Below are positions 1-11,458 of a DNA stretch of 57,347 nucleotides, one piece after another. The position numbers and the translations under genes are program-made. Position 1 is the first letter of the stretch; each line of letters starts with the position of its first letter. Location of the stretch: assembly GCA_950295325.1 (NCBI GenBank), contig OX485808.1, forward strand, positions 33,381,180 to 33,438,526. Direction: 5' to 3'. The notes under the pieces were generated by a model, which saw only the letters and a program-made list of their open reading frames with translations, had not been told where the DNA came from and did not search any database. The DNA comes from Polytrichum commune. Taxonomy: Eukaryota; Streptophyta; Polytrichopsida; Polytrichales; Polytrichaceae.

Positions 1-44
1 GCTTTACATAGAAATACTTTAGACCTCGGACAACTCAGTGGGCA

Positions 45-775
45 ACAATTTAGCTAGCTAAAAGCTCCAACTAGCTAAAGCTACACAAGAATTCGGTGCC
101 TCAAAAGAATAGCTAGCTAAAACTAAGTGCCACAATCCGGGCGAAGAAAGTTAGCTAATAACTAGTTGGAATCTGAATGTAATCTTAGTGGAATGAATGA
201 TGTCATTGCACCTAAACAGTCATCTCTAAGACCTAGACTCGTTGAAGCAATGATGTTTTTGAAACTAAACATGAGCCTATTTCCTAATAATTCAGTAGAT
301 GTCGCAGAATTTCCGATTTGGAACACCTTGATTCTATCTTGTCTTGAATTGTTAGATGACATTGATGATTCCAACGATAATGAAAGTGAAGAAGAAGATG
401 ATGATAATGACAATGATGATTGTCATTATCATCATCATCTTCATCTATCACCAATGCCAGTCGAAAGTGAGGAAACCAACTATACATCCTGATTTTAAGC
501 CTTTCAATTTCCTTGTGCAACAACATGAAAATACAAAGTCAACCGAGAGCAATACAACCAAATATATAGTGTTTGGTTCATTTGTATGGATTTCTCTTAG
601 GCTTAGAATGAATATGCATGTCACACAACTTTCTAGCTAGTTGAAGCTGAGTGAAAATGAGAGTTCCGGAAAAGTTAGCTAGCTAAAGCTAAGTAAGAAT
701 CCTTGGTTCGGTGAACCTAACTAGCTAAAGCTAAGTGACAAATAGGAGCCCAAAAAATTTAGCTAGGTGATTCTA
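45..775. repeat. Interspersed AGCTAGCTAAAGCTAAGT-like motifs
   Basis: Variants of a short motif built from TAGCTAGCTAAAGCTAAGT recur near 50-90, 108-127, 632-652, 676-695, 717-735 and 758-770, on both sides of the hAT-like frame. Clusters of short repeated motifs near element ends are typical of hAT subterminal regions. I did not find matching terminal inverted repeats, so the limits of the element are unknown. Confidence 0.5.
166..492 (+). pseudogene. hAT-like transposase C-terminal remnant
   Basis: An open frame without an ATG at its start. Its middle (about residues 18-52, with LRPRLVEAMMFLKLN and a following proline/tryptophan segment) resembles the C-terminal end of hAT transposases, where a helix of this kind follows the dimerisation region. 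The tail is a low-complexity acidic run (E/D/N) followed by histidines and is probably not conserved. No catalytic part is visible in the window. The frame sits between copies of a repeated AGCTAGCTAAAGCTAAGT-like motif, as expected near a hAT element end. Recognition is by a short segment only, so the family call is tentative. Confidence 0.4.
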
Positions 776-999
776 GTTGGCCAACTGTCCAAGGTCTGAG
801 ATAGTTGAAGCTAAGATTCTATTTGGTCAAAGAATGTGAGGTTTTGATAGTTGATTCTCTTATAAGGGAGTTGAACTTGGGTTGCAATATATCCAAGCTA
901 TTCCAGTCTATGAAGGCTTTCCAAATTCAGCTAACGGAATTATAGTGGTTGGGTCTGACACGTGGGTCCAACTAGCAAGCTAAACCCAACACTCTTTCA

Positions 1000-2805
1000 T
1001 TCTAGCACATTGTATGGATGACTAGTGAACATGCTCTTAAGGCCCTAATACGGTTTACGGTTTAGGGCATATGATATATATTATATAATATATCAATCAT
1101 TGAGGATTAATTTCGTTTATTGCATGCCAAATGGTGTTAACTAGAATAGTAATATTGATTCCTTGAATCGAGGCTACCAAGGAGACATATAACTCAATGG
1201 ATCTGGAACTATGCGCATTGCATAACATTATTCAACCATTTGGGTCACTTCCATGACCCCAGAATATGTCAAATATATTCTATGGGCCCCCCGAATAAAT
1301 TGGGAGTATATTGCTTACGATTCATACTTAGGCTAAACTTGGAAATTTGGGTGATCTTGGCATGGTCTTGGCACTATGCGCAAAAATTATTGTTCATCCC
1401 AAGAATATTTTTAGAAAAAATTGTTCATTCTAGTATTATTCTCTTAAATTATTATTAATAATAGGACTATCATTGAAAATAGTTGCCCTTTGATTTTTTT
1501 TTCCACATTTTAGGATGATGCAAAAATGTTTTGAAAGAATCACGACACATGACGTGTTCCAGCAAAATACTATAGATTTTAAGACCGACACTATTCACAG
1601 TAATCTTACTATTCAAACCAACACTATTCATTATTCGTATTGGTGTCAATTTCTTCTTCTTTTGTAAGTTTCCTCCCATGAAGGTAAGATAGTGGAGGCC
1701 CGTGTCGGATACTACATATAGAATGGAACACAACCATGCAATTGTATAATGTTATGTGGTGAGTCTAAAATTTCCATGCATTTCTTCTTATGTGATTTTC
1801 CCTTCAATGAAGTCAATTGAACATTGAGCATTATTAATTGTTAGCCACATATTTACTTCAGCTAAATTAAGTTATTTAAGTGTGATGCTTTCACTAAGGT
1901 GGGATAAAGTTACCTTAGGATGGGGTGTTTCACTAATTAAGGTAGAAAAACCTTAAATGGTGAATGACCACTACTGGTGAACTAGACTAGGGGTAGAATG
2001 CTTCTTGTGTGCAGTGTATATGTTTGACAAAGTTTTTGCAAGTTTTTCTCTTTTGACACGCAAAAACTTGCACAAAAAAAAATGCACGTCAATTGACACG
2101 CACAATCTAGAAATTGACACGTTCTGTGACTTGTGAAGAAAAAAACCACACGTCAATTGACACACTAAAAATTGAAATGACACATATTACTTGAGTACTA
2201 TAAAGTGCAGCTCAAGTATCCGGAAAACATAACCCATAACAATAGGAGAACTTCCTACACTCACTCACATACTTAAGTTCAACTTTGCTCTTGCAATTTC
2301 CTTTCTAACCGGGAGTTAAGACGGTGATCGGAGAGCAAGACTAACTAGGAACATGGCGAGGCAAATGTTTGTATCACCGTGGTGCTTGCACATCCTCCAC
2401 TCCATATGAGTTTTTTCTTGCTTCCAACCAATGTGAGTTTTTCTTGCTTTCAACCAAAGTTGTTTTGAGCAATTCCTTTTGAATCACAAAGCTCCCTTGT
2501 TGAAAGCATCTGAATCCCTTTGAGCTTTCTTGGAGCTGGAGAGGCTTCTTATTGCAAAAATGACGCAGAAGTGGCACGAAGATCAGCGCATGCTTTTGGT
2601 TAGGATTGATTGTAGCGCACTTTGTTCCAGAGTGCATTGTTCTATTGGGATAATTAACCTGTAATTGTTTATCACGTCATTTTTTAAATCCGGGAATGGT
2701 CCTATGTTTGGTTGTACAAGCAAGAATTTGGGAAAATTCTTGAGGGAATCTGCAGAAAATCTTCAATTGAGTTATGAAAATAATACATGAGATCGTATTA
2801 TTCAT
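1000..2805. other. AT-rich stretch with no supported gene
   Basis: No reading frame here carries a recognisable domain. Visible features are an AT palindrome near 1072-1093, an inverted pair around TGCAAGTTTTTC/GCAAAAACTTGCA at about 2037-2072, and three copies of an AATTGACACG-like motif between 2086 and 2165. None supports a function. Confidence 0.6.
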
Positions 2806-2808
2806 ACA

Positions 2809-3417
2809 TTGGCAACCGATGGGCCCAATGAACTACAACAATGCGTGTTGTTAGGTGCATCTTATGTGCAAAGAGTTGTTCATGCTTTGAACGATCGTTT
2901 CCCAGACCTTCCAATATTCAATGCGGCCAAACTTTTCAGCCCTCGTAATTATCCAAGCGATGATAGTGACCGAATCACAAAATACCGAATTATGGCTCAA
3001 AATGATATTGGTGAAGTTTCAATACACTGAAGAAGAGAGTGACATGTGTAAGGGAGAACTATTGGAATTTACGGAAACATTTCGACATGAATGTGAGAAC
3101 AAAACGATATCTGAGGCTTGGTGCATATGTGGTAGCAATTTGGAATGGCACACAAATTGGCCTAAACTTATGCAACTTTGGCAAAAAAATTATACTCATT
3201 CCATCAAGTATAGCTATTTGTGAGAGAGGATTTTCCAAACAAAGTGCAATCAAAAGCCACTTGCGCAATAGGTTGAACTTGAAGACCCTTGATGCTCTTA
3301 TGTGGGTTTCTCTTTGTGGGCTTGAAGTGGACGCAATGGATTGGGCTACCATCTTCAACATTCGTACATTGAGTATCCTAATGACTGAGGGAGGGCTAAT
3401 AGTGAGTGTGGGAAATT
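2809..3417 (+). pseudogene. hAT transposase C-terminal part, frameshifted
   Basis: Three overlapping frames read consecutively as one hAT-type protein. The first (to about 2970) has YVQRVVHALNDRFPDLPIFN and a SPRNYPSDD segment. The second (about 2960-3200) has EEESDMCKGELLEF, HECENKT and NLEWHTNWPKLMQLWQ. The third (about 3190-3360) has CERGFSKQSAIKSHLRNRL followed by LDALMWVSLCG, the signature of the hAT C-terminal dimerisation domain in zinc-finger/DUF4371-type elements. Each change of frame is by one base, near 2970 and 3195, so this copy cannot make a protein. The N-terminal half is missing. It lies about 900 bp upstream of the U2 gene. Confidence 0.75.
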
Positions 3418-3589
3418 AGTGAAGGTGATACTAAATTTTGTACGCTATGAAATTAGTGCTACCAAAAGATCCAGTAAGCATTGTTCATCCCAACATCATT
3501 CACTAAAGATACTATTCACTATTCACTATTCATTGACAAACATGTGTTTTCATATTAAAATTTTATCATTTTGCAAACACCTTAGAGCA

Positions 3590-3940
3590 CGCACTAATTC
3601 TCTTGAATTCTATGATAAGTGAGCATGTATTCATGAATGTAGTGTTACTCAAATAAAAATTTCAACCCTCAATAAGTTTGAGATTTGGCTAAAAAAAGAG
3701 TGTTTTGCAAATCAATAACACCCTCACTAATTGGGATAATCAATGTAGCGTATGGGCTTTACTGCAATGAACAGAGATAACCGACTACTAATTACAGATG
3801 AATCAGTAGAATTTGAGAAAACTAGTTGAAGTTCAAGACTTAAGAAAATTACTATTCAGTTTAGAGTATTTTAGAGAATATCCCTCCAATTAATTGAGAA
3901 TGTCCGAAAGATGTCAATAGGGAACCGGTTGGAAGAACAT
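3590..3940 (+). repeat. Two adjacent dispersed repeat fragments
   Basis: Bases 3590-3745 are related to 7225-7390: both carry a GAGCATGTATT(C/T)ATGAATGTAGT core followed by an ACTCAA...CCCT segment. Bases 3786-3940 are related to 8850-9060 and 50950-51140: shared GAAGTTCAAGACTT and AGAGAATAT..CC cores, followed in all three by AA(C/G)..AAAGATG-type text. No coding potential. They look like decayed ends of unidentified elements. Confidence 0.5.
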
Positions 3941-4335
3941 TTTTTTGTGTAGCTCATGTGATTTCCATGTGACAAAGGCCAACAAACAGACAACACCTTC
4001 GTAGGATTTGTCGCTCGGAAATTTCTAGTTAAGCTTCATGTCAGCGCATTACGGTTTGTTCTTTCTGAGAGAAACGGAAGTTTTGTTACAGAATCGAAGA
4101 TATCTTGTAACTCTGGTGTGGCTACTGTAGGAGAGGCGTCTTGATTTGAGCCTCCGGAGACTCCATGGACCAAGGAAGTTCACAGCAGAAAAACACAGCT
4201 GATGGGTTACATTCAAGTATGCTGTAGCTCTTGTTTGGAGAAATTAAAGTAAGGCAATCAAAGTGCTGGTGTGTGCCTACTTTTGTCTGTCTTTCTTTCT
4301 TTTGAAGAGGAAGTGAAGAGCTGCACGTGATTGTT

Positions 4336-4346
4336 GTCCCTTAAGG
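4336..4346 (+). promoter_or_regulatory. Upstream sequence element-like motif of the U2 gene
   Basis: GTCCCTTAAGG lies 70 bp upstream of the mapped U2 start, where plant snRNA genes carry their upstream sequence element (consensus RTCCCACATCG). Seven of eleven positions agree, including the whole GTCCC half. Position supports the call more than sequence does. Confidence 0.5.
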
Positions 4347-4375
4347 TTTGAGTGGTGGAGAGCAGAGAGGGCGAG

Positions 4376-4380
4376 TATAA
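4376..4380 (+). promoter_or_regulatory. TATA box of the U2 gene
   Basis: TATAA begins exactly 30 bp before the first base of the U2 RNA. The -70/-30 arrangement is the known layout of plant snRNA promoters, and its presence argues that this copy is a gene rather than a retroposed pseudogene. Confidence 0.65.
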
Positions 4381-4405
4381 GTGCGGAGGCGGAAGAGGGA
4401 GAAGT

Positions 4406-4600
4406 ATACCTTTCTCGGCCTTTTGGCTAAGATCAAGTGTAGTATCTGTTCTTATCGGTTTAATATCTGATACGAGGCTCATCGAGCCTCATGATATTAA
4501 TCTAATTTTTCTTGGGTGCGGGCTCATCTGGCAGCTTGCTGTCCGAGCCCGTGAGCGTTGCGATGGTATTGCACTACTTCCTTCGCTGGCGCAACCCTCC
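4406..4600 (+). ncRNA. U2: U2 spliceosomal snRNA
   Basis: The 5' end reads ATACCTTTCTCGGCCTTTTG, the invariant start of U2, which base-pairs with the intron branch site as part of the spliceosome. The branch-site recognition sequence GTAGTA is at 4439-4444. Stem IIa/IIb sequence follows, ending in a perfect GAGGCTC/GAGCCTC hairpin near 4474-4489. An Sm site AATTTTT is at 4504-4510. Stem III (CGGGCTC ... GAGCCCG) is at about 4517-4551 and stem IV (GTTGCG ... CGCAAC) at about 4557-4595. Length is about 195 nt, as in other plants. The 3' end is placed just after stem IV by analogy; a clear 3' box was not recognised. All core elements are intact, so it is probably functional. The polymerase (II for plant U2) is inferred from family knowledge. 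Confidence 0.95.
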
Positions 4601-4639
4601 CCTATAGGGGACCCAATTAATGCAAAATAGGAGAGATCT

Positions 4640-5630
4640 CTGTGAGACTTTTATCCATAGATGTGTTTGTACAATGTGACCATGAATTTTATCAGTCATG
4701 GCTTTTGTAATTTATAAGCGACAATTGATTCCATCATGTTTATATCTACGCCTGGCGTTCTTGTTCGCATTTTGAAGAGAGTGCAACTTGAGCAGGAGTC
4801 ACATTGAATTATTTTCCCTTCTCTCGAATCCCATTTTGGTTGATTAGGGTTTGAGTTGCTCCTTAGGGTTTGTATTTCCTTCCCCCGCTCTTCTCTAGTA
4901 CTTAATCTATGGAGACCCTCATGGTCTCTCATTCTCTCAAGGGCCTGTCTGTGTTTGTGTGTGAGAGAGAGTGGTCAGTGAATAGTTTGCGCTTGTGGTG
5001 GTAATTTTAGGCTTTCTGTAGATAGATTTGTGTGACGGTCTTGTTTTTGTTATATGACAAGATGTGGTCTAGGGTTCTGGTATGTGGTGTTGTAAGCATG
5101 CCTTGTGTTGTCACGATTCAGTACCTCGTAAACGAAGCCGACAGAAATTGGTCAGGTGCGACGTGAGTTGGGTCATGTCTCTAAACCACTACTTTTGTCC
5201 TGTTCACAGATGTAATCGAAGTTTAGACTATAGTTTTGTTTAGGGTTGTTGATCGAAGTGGTACCGAATGTTATCGAGTTACCTACGTGGTGTCGAAGGT
5301 GATGAGGAGAAATTGTCGCCCCAATCCTATGCGAACACTTGTTAGTGTCCATGAGGATTGACAACTTTCATATTTTGATTCTACTACCGGCAGAAAAGTT
5401 TGGAGGGGAAAGGATGACGCATATCAATCGCTATGTCCGAACATATGTATATGTGTGGATTTGCGAAACATGATTTGCACGTCAGTCTGGTCCCATCATT
5501 CTTCCATCAAGCCTTATATTGATGTGTGACGGTTTTCTGAGATGTTATTATTTGGAAAAGGTGGGAGGACGATTAAACACATAGACATGTTCTGAGACGT
5601 CAGTGAGGAGCGAAACATGCAGTACCAACT
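4640..5630. other. Spacer downstream of U2, nothing assigned
   Basis: No recognisable domain on either strand. The short minus-strand frames at 4696-4932 and 5173-5364 have no family resemblance I can name and no convincing splice partners. Confidence 0.5.
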
Positions 5631-5633
5631 GAC

Positions 5634-5781
5634 GACCTTTTCAATGAGATTCATCATTGTCAACCGCTAAAAAAATGTTTGTAATTAGTGCTCGAAGCCG
5701 CATTCTTGACCTTTTCAATGAGATTCATCATTGTCAACCGCTAAAAAAATGTTTGTAATTAGTGCTCAAAGCCGCATTCTT
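5634..5781. repeat. 74-bp perfect-register tandem duplication
   Basis: The segment 5634-5707 is repeated at 5708-5781 with one substitution (GCTCGAA versus GCTCAAA). The near identity means a recent duplication, or an assembly artefact. Confidence 0.9.
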
Positions 5782-5866
5782 GTTAGTACCGTGTTTTGGG
5801 GACAAATTTGAGTGAGTTTCGTGCATGTATTGGGCTGTCTTTATGGAGGTGGGTGATGATGGTTAC

Positions 5867-6145
5867 CTGTAGAGCGCAATTGCAGGTGGTCCTGAGACCT
5901 TGGTTGACAAGGAGAACCTCCTCGGCAAACCTCTGCATTTTCGTGACGCAAAAGTGTAGATTGAAGCCTCTGTAGAGAACTTCGTGAAGATGAAAAATAC
6001 CTGCTATGAAGCCGATGGTGAAGATAAAATCCAAAACACCAGAAATGAATGATGTGAAATTAAATTCACCATCTTCCAACTGAGGTTTGACATTAAGAGT
6101 TGAAATGCAAGGTAAAGGAGGAAGACGATTCAAGATAGACCTATT
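5867..6145 (-). CDS. Candidate internal exon, one membrane segment, unrecognised
   Basis: Read on the minus strand, 93 codons are open between a good acceptor (TTTTTCAG, ending at 6146) and a donor (CTACAG|GTAACC at 5867/5866), with both boundaries in phase 0. The product has a proline/leucine-rich start, an acidic LEDGE stretch, then a hydrophobic segment FTSFISGVLDFIFTIGFIAG that would span a membrane, then a mixed polar tail with two cysteines. I do not recognise the family. Frames at 6548-6742 and 6969-7169 on the same strand could hold upstream exons, but neither has clear family support. It could be a chance open frame. Confidence 0.3.
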
Positions 6146-6310
6146 CTGAAAAACCTTGTGAGAATTGAACATGCACTACCAGCTGACAGCCATCCCCTAC
6201 TTTGAAGCTTGTGCGTTAATCTTGATTGATATTGAATAATGTTGAAGCTGCTGCAATACAGTGGATCATGTTCTCAAATAGTCCATTTTTATAATTTTAC
6301 TGCTTAGAAA

Positions 6311-6350
6311 GTTCTAACTCAACTGGAATCATCATCAATTGAGTTAGAAC
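6311..6350. repeat. Short hairpin
   Basis: GTTCTAACTCAA at 6311-6322 is perfectly inverted at 6339-6350, leaving a 16-base loop. No T-run or gene end adjoins it, so no role is assigned. Confidence 0.6.
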
Positions 6351-6359
6351 GAGAAGATA

Positions 6360-9120
6360 GTGGCTGAGTAGATTAGGGTTGTTTCAGCGAATTGTGTCAA
6401 ACGTGCCATCTACAGCACCCAACTGTTTGATGACTTAGATGTGGCGAAGATGAGAGTTCGAATTCTGACTCCGTGCTTACTTGATCAATGTACAACAACC
6501 TGGTGCTTCCAAAAGAGCTCATATTCCTTATTTTTGCCGTTTCGATTTTAAACAAACGCACAAATTAACCAAATACATGGAAGATTTCCTACCAGGCAAA
6601 GGCAGGAGTAGCCTACTGTGAAGATTTTGACAATCTGTTCAAGTTTGAAATCAATTGAACTTAACGAATCGCAAGTTCTTAATATAAAATTGACCGCATC
6701 CACATAAGTGATGTTTCTGTGTAACCAGGCAACGAGCCTCAAATAGGTTTATGAGAAGAAAGAGAAAATGTCATCAGTAAGGTGTGTGTATTGTGTATCA
6801 TGTGGTGAATTTCATGTTATGGTCCTGTTGGTGGTTTTTCAAAAAAAAAATTACATCTGTGGAGGTCAAATCCGGGCTGAGCAAAAAACTTAGCTCCGGT
6901 GTTTTGTTGTAGATGTGAGTTTCAGTGGTGCCACCTCTCCTAGTTTCTTGCTTTTAGGGTTTAGGGTTTTAAGGTGTGAGAAGCTTGGCTGGATTGGAAT
7001 TTGGTATGGACAAGAAATATAATACCAACAACATCTTCACCGGTGCCATTGTCACATCTTCTACTTCAAAGTGGTTCTGGAGGAGCTTGGAGTTTGTAGA
7101 GTGGTAGGTGGAGGGACCTTCAAAATTGGTGATGGATTCAGCACCATTGTGTTGCTTGAGCAACGGCAAATGCTACGTGACTATATAACGAATATTATAC
7201 GAATATTATACGAATATTATTCAAGCACCTTAAAGTACACACAATTTTTCTTGAAATGTATGGTTAATGAGCATGTATTTATGAATGTAGTATCACTCAA
7301 TAACAAATTTAGCCCTAACTAATTTTGATACTTGACAAAATAGTGTGTGTTTGGGGAATTATTACCACACACACATTAATTGGAATAATCCTTGGAGTGG
7401 TGTTTGTCTAGAGCAAGTTTGCGGGACGGTGTTTGGTATTTGTGGATTCACTTGTGTCATATAAAGTGAACAATCTCATCATTTGATATTCACATTGTTA
7501 TCTTACCTTTAGCCGGCTAAATGATTTAGAAATCTTGGCAAAACACAATTGGTGGTACCGCTAGATGATGTAACCAAGGATTTTTGAAGCATGGTCTCAG
7601 ATGAAACAACCTTGTGGTTTGTAGTTTATGGTATTTAGTGTCACATGTGTAATAGTGTCACCATATTTTGAGGCATATGATCAAAAACCTTAACCATTAG
7701 TCTCACCTCATGACACTTGGCGTTCAAGTGCATTTTTTAATAATTGGCATGATTGTGTTCAATAGTGTTATGAGGTGTATACATGTGTTACACAATGGTC
7801 TACAAGTTGATCAAAGTGTACACAAATGACACTTGGCATTGATATGTTGAAGGATATCTTCCTCTTGCATACTAAAATGTAGCCACATGACACTTACCAT
7901 TAGTATGCTAAAAGATATCTTCCCCTTGAATACTAAAATCCATGACTATCATATCCGGCATCCCAATGCACTACGCTAAATGTCATAATGTAAATATGTT
8001 TTCGCATAAAAAAGTTCTAACATTGACAAATTGTCTCATTATTATTGGCAATTAGTAGACTTAACCCTTTGAGATCTTTAGGCATCTAGTTTGGGTCCTT
8101 CGCAAATAGTGTATAGGTGCAAGCATGGTAAAATGGACAACTCCTGATCCTTGCCTAGTGTTTAGTGAAAGTGATTCAAAACTATACACTAACTTTGATT
8201 TTTGTGAAGAAAAATATCATAGACATTTTAAAAACATATTGATATACAAAGCCAAGTAAATCATAATGAAAAAAAAACTCCAAGGAAAGTCTACATATTT
8301 TAGAAGAGGGTACAAGTGGTGTGCAAGTAGGTGATATTGAACAAATGGTTGTCTAATTTTTTTTTAAAGAACGATAAAATTACATAAAATTGATGGTTTT
8401 CCACAAAGTTTTGTGATGATGCCCTCAAGTAGATAATGAATTCAAGGAACATGAAAGAAAACTCCAACTTCAGAATAGTTAAGGTCACGAAATCTATGTC
8501 CAAAACAAGACTCAATCATTTTCTTTTGAGCATCACTTTTAATGATAAGTATTGAAGATCTCAACTTGATTTTTTACATTTGAATAGGACTAGGAAGGAA
8601 TTTTCTTGTCCTTGAATCCATGCGTACCTTGTCATATTTAGAGATATTTTGTTCTTTATATTTGGTACTTGCCTCTCCCATGTAAGTGCTTCTAAATTTC
8701 CTTCTTGGAGATGGGCTCCACCTAATTCCGACACCTCCCCTCCCTCATTAGTTTATTGATTTGGGAACTTTGGGAACCCTAGGATTCTATTTTTTGAATT
8801 TGTTCCCTAGAGCTCGATGAAAAGACACCCCTTCGGAAATAGGACAAGTTACCGTGTAGATGAACCAATTGTGTTTAAGAAATAACTGGTTGAGGTTCAA
8901 GACTTCAAGAAAATCATTGATTATTTTAAAGTAATATATGGAATATACCTCACATCAATGAAGAAAAACCAAAAGATCACAACATGTAGTTGATTCAACT
9001 TGGATTCTAACCAATTATGCCAAAAAATCTCCCCAAACACTGCTCCCTATTACAAATTACCCGTGTATTGATCGGGCTCACCATAGCTTCTCCTTCCTCG
9101 AATGGGAAATATTGTAGTAC
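6360..9120. other. AT-rich region without a supported gene
   Basis: Apart from the dispersed repeat relatives at 7225-7390 and 8850-9060 and a 12-bp micro-array near 7190, I see no gene. A telomere-box-like run (TTTAGGGTTTAGGGTTTT) lies near 6955-6972 and may be a promoter motif or chance. Short frames here have no recognisable domains. Confidence 0.5.
7188..7222. repeat. 12-bp tandem repeat, three copies
   Basis: ACGAATATTAT(A) is repeated three times in register. A simple local array. Confidence 0.85.
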
Positions 9121-9123
9121 TTA

Positions 9124-9416
9124 GGGCCAGTTCACATGGGTTCCCAAGTCCCATTCATGTTAACAAAGTCCCAGCATGGAGACAAAGTCCCAACTTTTGA
9201 GCCTCAAAAGCCCATCAAAGTGTGCTTTATGGGAGCTTGGTTGTTTTATGGAAAAATCTCAGAAATTGTGTTGTGAGTTCGGACTTGGGACCCTTGTGTG
9301 AAGTGGTAAGTCCCAACTTCCATGCTCTTAACAGCTAAGATTGCACGGATTGACCTCAAGTGAACTGGGACTTAGGACTTGGGACTTGGGACTTGGGACC
9401 CCATGTGAATCCGCCC
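9124..9416. mobile_element. 293-bp MITE, PIF/Harbinger (Tourist)-like
   Basis: The ends are long imperfect terminal inverted repeats: GGGCCAGTTCACATGGG... at the left and, inverted, GGGCGGATTCACATGGGG... at the right, both followed by repeats of the AAGTCCC/GGGACTTG motif. Each end is flanked by TTA (9121-9123 and 9417-9419), the three-base duplication typical of PIF/Harbinger elements. There is no coding capacity. Confidence 0.8.
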
Positions 9417-9419
9417 TTA

Positions 9420-10170
9420 GAGCTACAAAACTAACTTGTAAGTAGTGAGCCATTCGATGCTCCACATTTCAAGTAGACCTAATGTGGACGTCCTTAATTC
9501 GGTTACTAATCTTGTTCGGACACCTATATGAGTGGTATGTGGTTAAGTGTGGCTCCACAAATGGATACCAAAAAGACGTTTGTTTATAAGAGATTGGACT
9601 ACGTGTTGAAAATGTGATAATCATTTCTAAGTTTGATATGCAACATAATTTGGGGGACCCATATGACCATTTAATGAGCATGAAAAATCTTCACGTTGAT
9701 AAATGAATTAGACATTCAATTGAGCTTTGAAAATCATAAGAAAAGTGGCTACAGTCTTGATTTGGATTTGCTAACCATCTCGTACTAATTGCATGTTTCA
9801 TGTCCTAGAAAAGTGTACTAATTGGAAAAGGTAAGTATTTACTAATGTAGATATACATAAAATGATGAAAATAGGTTGATTCTTCTAAAAAGAGTGGTTT
9901 GAGATTTGTGCAATATTTTTTTCAAAGACGGAGTAGAGGAAATGATGAAGAATGCAAGTTGTTTCATAATTCGATTCCATGTAAATAATTAGTTACATTT
10001 TCACAAAGAGGCAAGTAAGTCAAACCCCCTACTTGTGTAGTAGGTCTCCCTGATTTGAGCACCCGGGGAGTGGACACTTCATTGGAGACCTACATGATGT
10101 GCATGGGTCACTATGAACTTAAGCCCACAATGTACGAGAGGTTTGTAGAGAAAAACAAATGTATACGTAC
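9420..10170. other. Spacer with a dispersed repeat, no gene
   Basis: Bases 9530-9720 belong to a repeat family seen again at 10660-10800, 14075-14170, 17740-17840, 50515-50720 and 52680-52860. It is marked by a GTGTGGTTAGGTGTGG..CC(A)AGAA(T/C)GGACACC core and a later GATTGGACTAC..GTT(C/G)AAA segment. No frame of interest. Confidence 0.5.
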
Positions 10171-10173
10171 TAA

Positions 10174-10583
10174 GGGCGTCCCCAACAGCCTCGCCATGGG
10201 GCATGCCAACGCCAAAAATGGGGCATCCCGGGTTCTTAGGTGGTGGTACCGGCATAAATTGAGCCCCACCAATGTCCGGTCCGGCATAATTTAGAACCGG
10301 CCCAGGTATAGTAAAGGCCTTCCAACGCCATAAATGGTTCATATGGCGACCCTCCTCCGGCCCGCCAAGAGATTACTTTAATATCAGATACTCCGATATC
10401 CTACTTTATCCCATGTCAGATAATAGGTGTCGTTGTCTTATTGATTGCTTCCTAATTATACCGGGGGTATGCCTAGGCTTTGGTGGGCTGCCCCGCCCAA
10501 GATGGAGGGCTCCCCAAACACCCTAAACACCATATAATACATTATTTTTGGCGGGTTGCTTACTATCTCTCCTGGGCATGCCC
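10174..10583 (+). mobile_element. 410-bp MITE, PIF/Harbinger-like, copy 1
   Basis: The element starts GGGCGTCCCCAACAGCC and ends ...GGGCATGCCC, flanked on both sides by TAA (10171-10173 and 10584-10586). It is about 85-90% identical by eye to the inverse of 11459-11881. Both carry the same internal blocks, such as GGCGGGCC...TATGAACCAT and ATACCGGGGGTATGCC. Apparent reading frames inside it are incidental. Confidence 0.85.
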
Positions 10584-10589
10584 TAATGG

Positions 10590-11455
10590 CATGCTAGAAA
10601 ATGGACTCATGTATTTTCAAAGGTAGGTTGAACCCTTCTTAGATTATTTATCTTAATCGGACGCCTATATATGAGTGGTATGTGGTTAGGTGTGGCTCCA
10701 AGAATGGACACCAAATAGACATGAGTTTATAAGTGATTAGACTACATGCTCAAAACATGATAACTATCATGGGTTCAAGGAGTCAACATAATTGGGATAA
10801 ACATGTACATCCGCTTAAGGTAGATATATGAAAAAACGGTGAAAAAAAGTTGTTTTGGCCAAAAAGTCTAGCTTGACATTTGGGCAATATTTGCTAGAGA
10901 TGGAGGAGAGGAATTGATGAGGAATGCAAGTTGTTTCGTCATTTTATTCCTTGTAAATAATTAGTTACATTTTCCCAAAGAAGCAAATAAGTCAAACCCC
11001 CTATTGGTACACTAAAGTCTCCCTAATTTGAGCATCAAACTATCTTACTTTGCATTCATTTGCACACAAAATGCTTAACTCAATGGCACCCAAAAGTGAT
11101 CACAAGTGGTGTGAAACAACCCCTATCTGGCCAATCACAACATCCCACCTATCATTGCATCCTTTTTGGGCCACCACTTTTACATTAGCCATTTTGGGTC
11201 CACACAACAATCATTCTACCCCTAGTCTAGTGCCAATAGTGACCATTCACCGTTTTCTATTTTTCATCCTTAATTCATATAGAGAATCTTTGCTTCAATA
11301 ATAATGAATAAGGTGTTCTTACGAGCTCCAAAAATTATGAGGAAAGTGGCAACAAACTCAATTTGAATTTGCTAACCATCTTGCATTAATCGCATGTTTC
11401 ATATCCTATGAGAAGCGGGCTAGTGGGATAAGCACCCATTCAAGACCCATCCTCC
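10590..11455. other. Spacer between two MITEs
   Basis: This holds a second copy of the GGTTAGGTGTGG repeat (10660-10800) and a segment (10860-11060) matching 9895-10040, so about 400 bp before each MITE is duplicated. No gene is recognised. Confidence 0.5.
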
Positions 11456-11458
11456 TTA

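Noticed and set aside
1072-1093. Palindromic AT run as a regulatory site
   Set aside because: Simple AT repeats form such palindromes by chance; nothing nearby uses it.
10055-10342. Open frames of about 80 residues on both strands, and a similar one at 11707-11919
   Set aside because: They lie in the two MITE copies and read the same MITE sequence in opposite orientations, so they are not genes.
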